Source: Demequina rhizosphaerae (GTDB lineage Bacteria > Actinomycetota > Actinomycetes > Actinomycetales > Demequinaceae). From it: a DNA stretch of 64,000 nucleotides. The notes beneath the pieces are model-generated. The model saw nothing but the letters and a program-made list of their open reading frames with translations, did not search any database and was not told the origin of the DNA. The stretch is from positions 62,001 through 126,000 of the forward strand of contig NZ_BBMC01000008.1 of NCBI RefSeq assembly GCF_000971255.1. Reading direction: 5' to 3'. The position numbers were made by a program, and so were the translations under genes. How positions within the stretch are numbered: the first letter of the stretch is position 1; each line of letters begins with the position of its first letter. Below, in pieces: positions 8,239 to 16,256 of this stretch.

Positions 8239-9207
8239 TCAGGACCCCGCGTACGTGTGCAGGCCCTGGAGGAAGAGGTTCACCACGGTGAAGTTCATGA
8301 TGAGCGCGGTGAAGCCCGCGATCGCGAGCCATGCGCTGCGGCGCCCGGCCCAGCCCTGCGTGGTGCGCGCGTGGAGGTACGCGGCGTAGAGCACCCAGAT
8401 GACGAAGGACCAGACCTCCTTGGGGTCCCAGCCCCAGTAGCGGCCCCACGCGTGCTCGGCCCAGATCGCGCCGGCCATCACCGTGAAGGTCCACAGCACG
8501 AAGCCGACGGCGTTGAGGCGGAAGGACAGCGCCTCGAGGGACGATGCGGCGGGCACCGCGTCGAGGAAGCGCGCCCGCGCGCCGGTCCAGCGGACGCCGC
8601 GGTCGCGCGAGTCGCGCATGAGCTGCAGCGCGGACGCGATGAAGGACACCGCGAAGATGCCGGTGACGATGGTCGCGATCGACACGTGGATGACCAGCCA
8701 GTAGCTCTGCAGCGCCGGCGGCAGCGTGTCGACGTCCTTGTAGAGGACCGTGAGCGCGAGCCCCAGCGCGATCGTCGCCATGCCCGTGACGCCGGCGCCC
8801 AGGTACGCGACGTCGCGTCGGCGCTGGAGGATGAGGAACGCCACGACCGCGAAGAACGAGCCCGAGATCGTGTACTCGTACATGTTCGACCACGGCACGT
8901 GGCCGGCGTCGATGCCGCGCGCCGCCAGGCCCACGCCGTGGAGCAGCGCGCCCACGAGCGTGGTCGAGCGGGCGATGCCCGCCGCCTTCGCGGAGCGCTT
9001 GAGCGGGGACGATGCGGCGGGCGCCTCGTCGGCGGGCGACGCGGGCGTCGCGGGCGCGCCGGCGCCCACGGGCACCGCGGCGGCGGACTTGGCCGCCACC
9101 TTCTCGTCGGCCACGCGGGCCAGGCGGATCGCGTAGGCGACCATCGCGATCGCGTAGAGGACGGTCGCGCCGCCCAGCGCCATCACGCTGAGATCGGTCG
9201 GATTCAT
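8239..9207 (-). CDS. ccsB: Cytochrome c biogenesis protein CcsB (CcsA-type haem handler)
   Basis: A 322-residue integral membrane protein of System II cytochrome c maturation. It has about eight hydrophobic segments and the tryptophan-rich haem-binding signature AEHAWGRYWGWDPKEVW near the C-terminus, with flanking histidines. Together with ResB it carries haem out of the cell and attaches it to apocytochrome c. A poorly conserved Ala/Pro linker follows the first membrane segment and contains an iterated-motif copy read as AASSP. ATG 9205-9207 overlaps the resB stop by four bases. Confidence 0.92.
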   Translation of the reverse strand: MNPTDLSVMALGGATVLYAIAMVAYAIRLARVADEKVAAKSAAAVPVGAGAPATPASPADEAPAASSPLKRSAKAAGIARSTTLVGALLHGVGLAARGIDAGHVPWSNMYEYTISGSFFAVVAFLILQRRRDVAYLGAGVTGMATIALGLALTVLYKDVDTLPPALQSYWLVIHVSIATIVTGIFAVSFIASALQLMRDSRDRGVRWTGARARFLDAVPAASSLEALSFRLNAVGFVLWTFTVMAGAIWAEHAWGRYWGWDPKEVWSFVIWVLYAAYLHARTTQGWAGRRSAWLAIAGFTALIMNFTVVNLFLQGLHTYAGS

Positions 9208-10814
9208 GAGTGCTCCCTCTCCTCCGCCGACGGGGCCGGGTCGCGGCCCGCTGCGGCGGCCATGGCGCGCTCGAGGACCACCCCGACGCCCGCATCGTGC
9301 GCCGGCGCGTACGCGGCGCCGGTGACCACTGTAGTTCCGTCCTGCGTGCGCGCGACGACCCAGACCTTGCGGCGGGACGCGAACAGCGAGGTCGCGAGGC
9401 CCGCGAGCGTGAGCACCGCGGCGGCGAGGAGGAACGGCAGCGACGGGTCCGCGCGGAGGTCGAAGGCGCCGTAGCGCGGCAGCTCCTCGAACGTCACAGA
9501 GCCGAGGCCGTCCGGCAGGTCGACGGTCTCGCCGAGCGCGAGCCGCAGCGTGACGGGCAGGCCGTCCTCGTCCTGCACGGGGCTCAGCTGGGACTCGTCG
9601 AGCCTGTAGACGTTCTGCGGCACGCCGGCGTCGAGGCCCAGGTCGCCGGTGTAGGCGAGCATCTCGATGACCGGGTTGGCGGGGTCCGGGTGCACGGAGC
9701 CGACCGCGAACGGGCCCTCGAGGAAGCTGGGGTAGAGCGTCGCCTTGAAGCCGAGCTGCTCGCCGGTGGTGACGTCCGGCACCTTGATCACGCCGGTCGA
9801 CGTGTAGGCGGCGTCCTGCGCGAGGAAGACGACCGGGCCGGAGAACGCCACCTCGCCCGCGGCGTCGCGGACGGTGATGACGGGCGCGTAGCCGTTGCCC
9901 TGGAGGTAGATCTTGGCGTCGCCGGACTCGAGCGGGTGGTTGACGGCGATCTCCTCCGCGACCGGGTCCTCGCCGGGCTCGGTGAACGTGACGTTCGCCT
10001 GGAAGTGCAGCGGGCGGCCGGTGTCGGAGAACTCCGCGTCGAGCGAGTCGAGGCGCAGCGTGAACGGGTCGAGGTCGGAGGCGTCGAACAGCGCGCCGGA
10101 GGAGAACGTGTCGTACGCCGCGACCGCGTTGGTGAACGAGCGGCCCTCGACCACGATCGCCTGGCCGCGGTACGTGAACAGCGTCCCGTAGGCGACCGCG
10201 ACGAGCACGAGCACGAGCGAGGCGTGGAAGACGAGGTTGCCGAGCTCGCGCACGTGGCCGGTCTCCGCCGCGAGCGCGACCGCGCCGTCGTCGCGGCGGT
10301 CGACGCGGACGCGGTAGCCGCGCAGCGCTCCCACCCAGCCGGCGCGGGGGCGCAGGACGGCGCGCGCCGCCTCCACCGCATCGTCCGGCGTCGAGGAGAC
10401 GGTCTCGGGTCCGGCGCCGTCGTAGCGCGCGAGCGAGCGCGGGGTGGCCGCGACGGGGCGGCGCAGCTCGCGGTAGTGGTGGATCGCGCGCGGCGTGATG
10501 CAGCCGATGAGCGACGCGAAGAGCAGCAGGTAGATCGCGGTGAACCACGCCGAGCCGAACACGTCGAGGAAGCCGGTCGCGTCGAGGATGGGGCCCCAGA
10601 AGGGGTTCTCGTCGAGGAACGCGCGGGTCGCGGCGGCGTCCTGCGGCCACTGCGGCAGCACCGAGCCGGGGATCGACGCGAGCGCGAGCAGCAGGAGCAG
10701 GATGAGCGCGACCCGCATGCTCGTGACCTGGCGCCAGATCCATCGCAGCCAGCCGCGCACGCCCAGGCGCGGCGCCGCGGGCACCACGTAGTTGTCGAGC
10801 TTGACGCGCGCCAT
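9204..10814 (-). CDS. resB: Cytochrome c biogenesis protein ResB
   Basis: A 536-residue ResB-family protein. Three hydrophobic segments lie in the N-terminal part (VALILLLLLALASIPGSVLPQ; FTAIYLLLFASLIGCI; ASLVLVLVAVAYGTLF), then a large extracytoplasmic domain, then a last segment (PFLLAAAVLTLAGLATSLF). It is the partner of CcsB in the haem lyase complex. The start ATG (10812-10814) overlaps the ccdA stop, and its own stop overlaps the ccsB start, so the four genes are translationally coupled. No truncation is seen. Confidence 0.92.
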   Translation of the reverse strand: MARVKLDNYVVPAAPRLGVRGWLRWIWRQVTSMRVALILLLLLALASIPGSVLPQWPQDAAATRAFLDENPFWGPILDATGFLDVFGSAWFTAIYLLLFASLIGCITPRAIHHYRELRRPVAATPRSLARYDGAGPETVSSTPDDAVEAARAVLRPRAGWVGALRGYRVRVDRRDDGAVALAAETGHVRELGNLVFHASLVLVLVAVAYGTLFTYRGQAIVVEGRSFTNAVAAYDTFSSGALFDASDLDPFTLRLDSLDAEFSDTGRPLHFQANVTFTEPGEDPVAEEIAVNHPLESGDAKIYLQGNGYAPVITVRDAAGEVAFSGPVVFLAQDAAYTSTGVIKVPDVTTGEQLGFKATLYPSFLEGPFAVGSVHPDPANPVIEMLAYTGDLGLDAGVPQNVYRLDESQLSPVQDEDGLPVTLRLALGETVDLPDGLGSVTFEELPRYGAFDLRADPSLPFLLAAAVLTLAGLATSLFASRRKVWVVARTQDGTTVVTGAAYAPAHDAGVGVVLERAMAAAAGRDPAPSAEEREHS

Positions 10815-11578
10815 CAGACCGCCACCCAGAACCCGTCGATCCAGCCCTGGAGCTGCGCCGTGAGCTGGTCCCACAGGCCCGTCACGAGCATCACGCCGAG
10901 GACGATGAGGAGCGCGCCGCCGATGCGCATGAGCGGCAGTCGCCAGCGGCGCAGCCAGCCCAGCACCTTGCCCGAGCGCTCGAACAGCAGCGCGAGCAGC
11001 ACGAACGGCAGGCCGAGGCCGATGCAGTAGGCGATCGCGAGCGCGACGCCGCGGCCCTGGGTCGCCTCGGACAGGCTGAGGGTGAAGACGGCCGCGAGGG
11101 TGGGGCCGATGCACGGGGTCCAGCCGAGCCCGAACGCGACGCCGAGCACGGGCGCGCCCGCGAGGCCCGCGGTGGGGCTGACGTGGAGGCGCCGCTCGGT
11201 CTGGAGGAACGGCATCGCGCCCATGAAGGCGAAGCCCAGCAGGATCACGACGACGCCGAGCAGGCGCGTGATGAGCGTGAGGTAGGGCGCGAGCGTCGCG
11301 CCGAGCGACGATGCGAGGAAGCCGAGCGCGATGAAGACCGCGGAGAAGCCCGCGACGAACAGCAGCGCGCCGAGGACCAGCTTGGGCTTCGACGCGCGAC
11401 CGGTGCCGCCGGTGCCCGCCATGCCCGACACGTAGCCGAGGTAGCCGGGCACGAGCGGCACGACGCACGGCGACGCGAAGCTCACGAGGCCCGCGAGGAT
11501 CGCGACGGGCACGGCGAGCAGCATCGAGCCGGTGAGGGCGATGCCGGCGAACGACGCCTCGGCCGCGAGCGCCGTCAC
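10814..11578 (-). CDS. ccdA: Thiol-disulfide transmembrane carrier CcdA
   Basis: A 254-residue CcdA/DsbD-type membrane protein with six predicted membrane helices. Two redox cysteines occur in the expected symmetric contexts, FASPCVVPLVPGYLGY in helix 1 and GWTPCIGPTLAA in helix 4. It passes electrons from cytoplasmic thioredoxin to ResA so that apocytochrome cysteines stay reduced. The GTG start at 11576-11578 overlaps the resA stop. The order resA-ccdA-resB-ccsB is standard for actinobacterial System II clusters. Confidence 0.93.
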   Translation of the reverse strand: MTALAAEASFAGIALTGSMLLAVPVAILAGLVSFASPCVVPLVPGYLGYVSGMAGTGGTGRASKPKLVLGALLFVAGFSAVFIALGFLASSLGATLAPYLTLITRLLGVVVILLGFAFMGAMPFLQTERRLHVSPTAGLAGAPVLGVAFGLGWTPCIGPTLAAVFTLSLSEATQGRGVALAIAYCIGLGLPFVLLALLFERSGKVLGWLRRWRLPLMRIGGALLIVLGVMLVTGLWDQLTAQLQGWIDGFWVAV

Positions 11579-12135
11579 GCGGCCGCCCCGGCGGCCTCGT
11601 CCACGAGCGAGCGCAGCGTCGACGGGTCCGCGGTGCCGATGATGCGCGCGTAGAGCGCACCCTCGGGGTCGACGACGAGCGTGGTCGGCACGGCGTTCAT
11701 CGCGACGAGGCCCTGGAGGGTCGCGGTCGCGGCGCCGTCCGCATCGTCGATCGACGGGTACTCGATGCCGAAGGTGCGGTCGAAGGCCTCGACCGTGGGC
11801 GCATCGTCCCTGCCGTTGACGCCGATGACCTGGACGTCGTCGCGGGAGTCGAGCGCGGCGATGTCGGGTGCCTCGGCACGGCACGGCGGGCACGAGGCGT
11901 ACCAGACGTTGATGAGCACGACCTGGCCGCGGTAGTCGGCGACGTCGACCTCGTCGCCGGCGAACGAGGTGCCCGCGAGCGCGACCTCGGCGCCGTCGTC
12001 GAAGACGGTGACGGTGCCGTCGCCCGAGACGTAGCCGGGCGACTGCGCCGCGTCGCCGGGCGCGCAGCCCACGACCGTGAGGACGATGGCGAGGACGATC
12101 GCGGCGAGGATCGCGATGCGGGCGGCGGGCCTCAC
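11575..12135 (-). CDS. resA: TlpA/ResA-family thiol-disulfide oxidoreductase lipoprotein
   Basis: A 186-residue thioredoxin-fold protein. The N-terminal signal ends in LTVVGCAPG, a lipobox-like site, so it is probably anchored outside the membrane. The active site is WYASCPPCRAE (CxxC), and the cis-proline region is VPTTLVVDPEG. It would reduce the CxxCH motif of apocytochrome c with electrons from CcdA. The GTG at 12133-12135 is the start; it overlaps the stop of the histidine phosphatase gene. Confidence 0.92.
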   Translation of the reverse strand: MRPAARIAILAAIVLAIVLTVVGCAPGDAAQSPGYVSGDGTVTVFDDGAEVALAGTSFAGDEVDVADYRGQVVLINVWYASCPPCRAEAPDIAALDSRDDVQVIGVNGRDDAPTVEAFDRTFGIEYPSIDDADGAATATLQGLVAMNAVPTTLVVDPEGALYARIIGTADPSTLRSLVDEAAGAAA

Positions 12136-12749
12136 TTGGGCGCCTCGATGTGCGCGGCGGGCGCGCTGTAGCCCGCGAAGGAGACGCGGTCGCCGTCGAC
12201 GTCGAACGAGGTCAGCGACGCGAGGGCGCACTCGCGCGAGCGCGGGTCGTGGACGAACGAGCGCCCCTGCGCGGCGCGGCGGGCGATCCAGATGGGGAGC
12301 TGGTGGCTCACCATGACGGTGTCGGAGCCGGGGTTGGCGGCGGCCGCGTCGATGATCGCGGCGTGCATGCGCGCGGCCTGCTCCTTGTACGGCTCGCCCC
12401 ACGACGGGCGGAAGGGGTTGCGCAGCAGCCACCAGTTGCGGGGGTGCGCGAGCGAGGCGGGCGTGGGCGTGGGGCCGCCGGCGAAGGCGTTGTCGGCCTC
12501 GATGATGCGCTCGTCGGTGACGATGTCGACGCCGTAGGCCGCGGCGACCGGCGCGGCGGTCTGCTGGGCGCGCAGCAGCGGGGAGGCGACCACGCGGCCG
12601 ACCTCGGCCCCGGAGCTCACCAGGTGGTCCGCGACGGCCTGCGCCATCTGCTGCCCCGCGTCGGACAGGCGGAACTCGGGGAGGCGGCCGTACAGCACCC
12701 CGTCGGGGTTGTGGACATGGCCGTGGCGAAGGACGTGCACGCGGGACAT
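12132..12749 (-). CDS. Histidine phosphatase family protein (phosphoglycerate mutase-like)
   Basis: A 205-residue branch-2 histidine phosphatase. The catalytic RHG motif is in VHVLRHGHVHNPDG close to the N-terminus, and the second catalytic histidine is in DTVMVSHQLPIW. It is a phosphatase rather than a glycolytic mutase by length and context, substrate unknown. In related genomes such a gene commonly leads the resA-ccdA-resB-ccsB cluster, and here it overlaps resA. ATG 12747-12749 is the only start that keeps the RHG strand at the N-terminus. Confidence 0.88.
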   Translation of the reverse strand: MSRVHVLRHGHVHNPDGVLYGRLPEFRLSDAGQQMAQAVADHLVSSGAEVGRVVASPLLRAQQTAAPVAAAYGVDIVTDERIIEADNAFAGGPTPTPASLAHPRNWWLLRNPFRPSWGEPYKEQAARMHAAIIDAAAANPGSDTVMVSHQLPIWIARRAAQGRSFVHDPRSRECALASLTSFDVDGDRVSFAGYSAPAAHIEAPK

Positions 12750-12792
12750 GGGTCCTATTGTCACCCGGTTGCGCGGGGGCTCCGTCACGCGG

Positions 12793-13029
12793 CTATGCGA
12801 GGGCTCCGCGCAGCCTCTCGGGGTCGATGCGCCAGAAGCCGACCGTCCGACCGTCGACGGTCGCCACCGGGATCTCGTCGCCGTAGCGCGCGCGGAGGTC
12901 GGGATCGGTGTCGATGTCGACCTCCTCCCAGTCGTGCTCGAGCGCGGCGCACGTCGCGGCGACCACGTCGCGGGCGTCCTCGCACAGGTGGCACCCGGCG
13001 CGGGTGTAGAGCATGACGCGGGCAGGCAT
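12793..13029 (-). CDS. Glutaredoxin-family protein
   Basis: A 78-residue thioredoxin-fold protein with the redox motif RAGCHLCEDA (CxxC) near the N-terminus and VATVDG as the cis-Pro-like region. Small proteins of this kind are usually found next to a HAD-IB phosphatase gene in actinobacteria, as here, in divergent orientation. It lies 43 bp upstream of the histidine phosphatase and may be the first gene of the cytochrome c operon. TATCCT lies seven bases before the ATG, with G-rich sequence between, so it could be leaderless or use that stretch as a ribosome binding site. Confidence 0.85.
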   Translation of the reverse strand: MPARVMLYTRAGCHLCEDARDVVAATCAALEHDWEEVDIDTDPDLRARYGDEIPVATVDGRTVGFWRIDPERLRGALA

Positions 13030-13158
13030 GCCCCCCAGGATAGGCGGGCGCGGGTCGGGGTCGGAGCGGGTCGCCACCAGGCTCGGCGTCCGGCGCGACG
13101 GCGGCCGCCGCCGGGCCCGGCGTACAGGGGCGGCTCGGGCGATGCTTGCGCATCTCGG

Positions 13159-13164
13159 TACAGT
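13159..13164 (+). promoter_or_regulatory. -10 hexamer of a leaderless promoter (HAD gene)
   Basis: TACAGT is followed by exactly six bases and then the GTG start of the HAD hydrolase. No ribosome binding site is seen. No good -35 hexamer is present at 17 bp. Confidence 0.45.
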
Positions 13165-13170
13165 TGAGCG

Positions 13171-14013
13171 GTGACCACGGACGCCGAGCACGCCAACCCA
13201 CGGGTCGCCGCGTTCTTCGACGTCGATAACACGGTCATCCGCGGCGCGAGCTCGTTCCACATCGCGCGCGGTCTGTGGCAGCGCGACTACTTCAACCTCC
13301 GCGACATCCTCAAGCTCGGGTACGAGCAGGCCACGTACGTCCTCTTCGGCGAGACGAAGGACCAGATGGACCGGATCCGCGAGCAGGGCCTGGGCATCAT
13401 CAAGGGCTGGTCGGTGGCGGAGATGACCGCGGTCGCCGAGGAGGTCTACGACGAGCTGCTCGCCAGCCGCGTCTACCCCGGTACCAAGGCGATCATCGAC
13501 GAGCACCTCGAGCGCGGCGACGAGGTGTGGTTCGTCACGGCGTCGCCCGTCGAGGTCGGGCGGCTGATCGCTCGCCGGATCGGCGCGACCGGAGCGCTCG
13601 GCACCGTCGCGGAGCACCGCGACGGCCACTACACGGGCCGGCTCGAGAGCGACTTCCTCCACGGCCCTGCCAAGGCCACGGCGGTGCGCGCCCTCGCGGC
13701 CGAGCGCGGCATCGACCTCGCCGCGAGCCACGCCTACGGCGACTCGGTCAACGACGCGGCGATGCTCGAGGTCGTCGGCCACCCCTGCACGATCAACCCG
13801 GACCCGCGCATGCGACGCGTGGCCAAGGAGCGGGGCTGGGAGGTCCGCGAGTTCCGCAAGCGCCGCAAGAGCGGCCGCCGCGGCATCGTGAAGTCCTCCA
13901 TCACCGGCGCCGCCTGGGTCACCATCCAGGTGTCGCGCGGGCTCAAGGCCGCGCTGCGCACGCTGCTCGGCAAGCCGCGGCGCGAGCACGCCGAGGCCGC
14001 GCGCGACCTCTAG
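13171..14013 (+). CDS. HAD-IB family hydrolase (SerB/PSP-like)
   Basis: A 280-residue phosphatase of the haloacid dehalogenase superfamily, subfamily IB. Motif I is FFDVDNTVIRG (nucleophile Asp), motif II is VTASP, and the metal-binding motif is YGDSVNDAAML. An alpha-helical cap lies between motifs I and II. A C-terminal basic tail (KRRKSGRRG) plus a short hydrophobic/amphipathic segment resembles the membrane-associated members found beside glutaredoxin genes. The substrate is unknown. The GTG start matches a -10 hexamer six bases upstream. Confidence 0.88.
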   Translation: MTTDAEHANPRVAAFFDVDNTVIRGASSFHIARGLWQRDYFNLRDILKLGYEQATYVLFGETKDQMDRIREQGLGIIKGWSVAEMTAVAEEVYDELLASRVYPGTKAIIDEHLERGDEVWFVTASPVEVGRLIARRIGATGALGTVAEHRDGHYTGRLESDFLHGPAKATAVRALAAERGIDLAASHAYGDSVNDAAMLEVVGHPCTINPDPRMRRVAKERGWEVREFRKRRKSGRRGIVKSSITGAAWVTIQVSRGLKAALRTLLGKPRREHAEAARDL

Positions 14014-14105
14014 CCGCTCCCGGCCGCCACCACCCCCGCCGCCAGCGCGCACCGGCGTACGGCACCGCGGCGGCGCGCATCGTGCCTGGTCCCGGTGGGC
14101 GAGCA

Positions 14106-14167
14106 CGGCCACGCGCGCCGGTTCCGGCGTGTGGAGCGGCCACGCGCGCCGGTTCCGGCGTGTGGAG
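14106..14167. repeat. Tandem 31-bp direct repeat (two units)
   Basis: Two identical 31-bp units abut at 14106-14136 and 14137-14167 (each starts CGGCCACGCGCGCCGG), just upstream of the GH32 gene. Both are followed by CGGC. Perfect identity suggests a recent duplication. It could also duplicate a regulatory site. The rest of the 200-bp gap before GH32 shows nothing recognisable apart from an iterated-motif variant at about 14078. Confidence 0.85.
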
Positions 14168-14215
14168 CGGCGCTCGACCCTGCGGGCCCGGCACCGCCCG
14201 CGCCAGGATGGGGTC

Positions 14216-15439
14216 ATGGACGCCTTCCCCCGCCTCCACCCGCGTCCGGCGACGGGCTGGGTCAACGACCCGAACGGCCTCGGCCGCTGGGACGGCCGCT
14301 GGCACGTGATGATGCAGTGGAACCCGCACGCCCCGCGCTGGGGGGACATCCACTGGGCGCACCTCAGCTCTCCCGACCTCGTCACGTGGACCGAGCACGC
14401 AGCCGCGCTCACGCCGCGCGCGGGGACCATCGACGCGGGCGGGTGCTGGTCGGGGGTCGCGGTCACGGATGATGCCGGCCCGCCCCTGCTCGTCTACAGC
14501 GCCACACCGGCGGGACCGGCCGAGGTCGGGGTCGCGATCGCGACCGCGCGCGACGACGGCACGTGGACCCAGCCCGACGCGATGACGCTCCCCCACCCCG
14601 CCGACACTCGCATCAAGGATGTCCGCGACCCGTTCCTCTTCACGTGGCGGGGTCGCCGCTACGCGCTGCAGGGCTCGCGCATCGACGACCGCGGCGCCGT
14701 CCTCCTGTGGGACGCGGACGACCTCGATGCCTGGATCCCGCTCGGCACCCTCCTCCGCGCCGACGACGTGCCCGGCCACCTGCCGCACCCGGGCGACGTC
14801 TGGGAGTGTCCGCAGCTGGTCGAGATCGGCGGGCGCTGGGTGCTGGTCGTGTCGTGGATGCTGCTCGACCACTCGGCGCGCGGCACCCTCGCCTTCACCG
14901 GCGATCTCGCCGACGAGGGAGGCGCCCCCGCCTTCGCCCTCACCGCCGCGGCCCCGTTCGACGGCGGACCGGACTTCTACGCGCCGCAGCTGCTGGCGGC
15001 CGACGGGCGCGTGATCGCGGTCGGCTGGAGCGACGAGGCGCGCCCGCAGGCCGCGGTCGACGCGGCGGGGTGGGCCGGCACCGTCACCTTCCCTCGCGAC
15101 GTGGTGGTGGACGATGCGGGGCTCGCCCGGATGCGTCCCGTCCCGGAGCTGCGCGCGCTGGCGGGCGAGCCGGTCGATGCGGCGGGTGGCATCGCCCGGC
15201 CCGCATGGACCGCCGCGGTCGAGGGTCCGTGGTCGCTCGCCATCGCTCGCGAAGGCGGCGACGCCTCGGCCCGCGAGGCCTGCGCCGGCGAGGACGACGC
15301 CGAGGTCTGGGTCGACGGCTCGATCGTCGAGGTGTTCGACCGGGAGGGATCGCGCACGTACCGCGCGTACCCTGCCGCGGGAGCGCGCTGGGCGCTGACG
15401 GCGGCGTCCGCGCGGGTGCACGCGCTGGAGCTCCCCTAG
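14216..15439 (+). CDS. Glycoside hydrolase family 32 (fructosidase/sucrose hydrolase)
   Basis: A 407-residue GH32 enzyme that would hydrolyse beta-fructosides such as sucrose or fructo-oligosaccharides. The three catalytic acids are in place: WVNDPNG (nucleophile) near the N-terminus, KDVRDPFLF (transition-state Asp) and VWECPQL (acid/base Glu). The C-terminal beta-sandwich ends in AEVWVDGSIVEVFDREG, typical of the family. There is no signal peptide, so it acts in the cytoplasm. It is a single gene with no sugar transporter next to it. The ATG at 14216 was chosen because the catalytic WVNDPNG follows at the normal distance. Confidence 0.92.
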   Translation: MDAFPRLHPRPATGWVNDPNGLGRWDGRWHVMMQWNPHAPRWGDIHWAHLSSPDLVTWTEHAAALTPRAGTIDAGGCWSGVAVTDDAGPPLLVYSATPAGPAEVGVAIATARDDGTWTQPDAMTLPHPADTRIKDVRDPFLFTWRGRRYALQGSRIDDRGAVLLWDADDLDAWIPLGTLLRADDVPGHLPHPGDVWECPQLVEIGGRWVLVVSWMLLDHSARGTLAFTGDLADEGGAPAFALTAAAPFDGGPDFYAPQLLAADGRVIAVGWSDEARPQAAVDAAGWAGTVTFPRDVVVDDAGLARMRPVPELRALAGEPVDAAGGIARPAWTAAVEGPWSLAIAREGGDASAREACAGEDDAEVWVDGSIVEVFDREGSRTYRAYPAAGARWALTAASARVHALELP

Positions 15440-15495
15440 CCGGCCCCAGCCCCACGCCGGCCCAACTCGGCTCCCGGCCCCAACCCCCTACCCGG

Positions 15496-15602
15496 ACCGG
15501 CGTACGGATGCGGGTACTCCGCGCATCGTCCCTGGTGGCACCGCTCGACCGCGGGCACGTACGCCGGTTGCGGACGGGACGGGGCGGGAAGGGACGATGC
15601 GC
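15496..15602. repeat. Nested inverted repeats in the GH32-bS22 gap, including the iterated motif
   Basis: ACCGGCGTAC at 15496-15505 is matched by GTACGCCGGT at 15559-15568. GCGCATCGTCCC at 15521-15532 is matched by GGGACGATGCGC at 15591-15602. The second pair is the iterated word of this genome in inverted orientation. No gene is seen in this 220-bp gap. Confidence 0.7.
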
Positions 15603-15614
15603 CGGGAACGCGAA

Positions 15615-15646
15615 ACGCCCGCCCCACCGCGAGGTGGAACGGGCGT
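15615..15646 (-). terminator. Intrinsic terminator downstream of the bS22 gene
   Basis: ACGCCCG at 15615-15621 pairs with CGGGCGT at 15640-15646, and the inner CCACC/GGTGG extend the stem. Read on the minus strand the hairpin ends in TTTCG. It lies 17 bp after the stop of the small ribosomal protein gene. Confidence 0.7.
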
Positions 15647-15662
15647 GCGAAGCGCGGAGCGC

Positions 15663-15761
15663 TTACTTCTTGTTGCGGCGCTGGTGGCGCGTCTTGCGAA
15701 GCAGCTTGCGGTGCTTCTTCTTCGACATACGCTTGCGGCGCTTCTTGATGATGGAACCCAC
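15663..15761 (-). CDS. Small ribosomal protein bS22 / AURKAIP1-COX24 domain protein
   Basis: A 32-residue, extremely basic protein starting [18 protein letters not shown] and ending RRNKK. This matches the tiny actinobacterial ribosomal protein (bS22) related to the COX24/AURKAIP1 C-terminal domain, which sits in the small subunit near the decoding centre. The GTG start at 15759-15761 is preceded by a GAGG ribosome binding site. It is too short for ordinary gene finders but highly conserved in the phylum. Its neighbour is the BldC-like gene, a usual arrangement. Confidence 0.93.
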   Translation of the reverse strand: MGSIIKKRRKRMSKKKHRKLLRKTRHQRRNKK

Positions 15762-15848
15762 GGAACCTACCTCGTTCTCCGACATAAAGTGCGAGGCGTG
15801 CCGTAGCACGCCGGCGTCCAGGCCGCGCTGGACGCGACAGACAAGGAC

Positions 15849-16082
15849 CTAGCCTACCGTGCCGGTGCCCTTGTCGTCATCTTCGACGACGTAGCCACCC
15901 GCGAGCGCGGCCTGCTCCATGAACTGCTCGACCGCCTGCTGCGGGACGCGGAACGACCGGCCGAAGCGCACGGCGGGCAGCTCGCCCGAGTGCACCCAGC
16001 GGTACACCGTCATGCGCGACACCCTCACCATCTCTGCCACCTCGGCGACGGTGAGGAAGGTGGTGCGCGGTGATTCGGCCAT
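15849..16082 (-). CDS. BldC-like MerR/excisionase-family DNA-binding protein
   Basis: A 77-residue protein with a single winged HTH: FLTVAEVAEMVRVSRMTVYRWVHSGELPAVRFGRSFRVP. This is the BldC type (small MerR-like regulators without effector domain), which bind direct repeats cooperatively and control development or morphology in streptomycetes. The C-terminus is a short acidic tail. ATG 16080-16082 follows a GAGAGGGA ribosome binding site. It lies 87 bp upstream of the bS22 gene in the same orientation and is divergent from trkH. The target genes here are unknown. Confidence 0.88.
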   Translation of the reverse strand: MAESPRTTFLTVAEVAEMVRVSRMTVYRWVHSGELPAVRFGRSFRVPQQAVEQFMEQAALAGGYVVEDDDKGTGTVG

Positions 16083-16256
16083 GTCGTCTCGTCCCTCTCG
16101 TAGCATCTGGCGCGTATATCGGCCTGATGCTCCTTCAACTGTAGGGGCTGAAGTGACGGTTGTGAAGTGTGGGGAACGCGCCGATGATGGGTGTGAGGGA
16201 TAGGCTCGCGCGCGGGGCTTCAAGCAGGGCGAACACGTCCCGCGGTGAGGAGATCG

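Noticed and set aside
9204-11030. Frameshift or gene fusion among the cytochrome c genes
   Set aside because: The starts and stops overlap by four bases as normal coupled genes, and each protein has the usual length.
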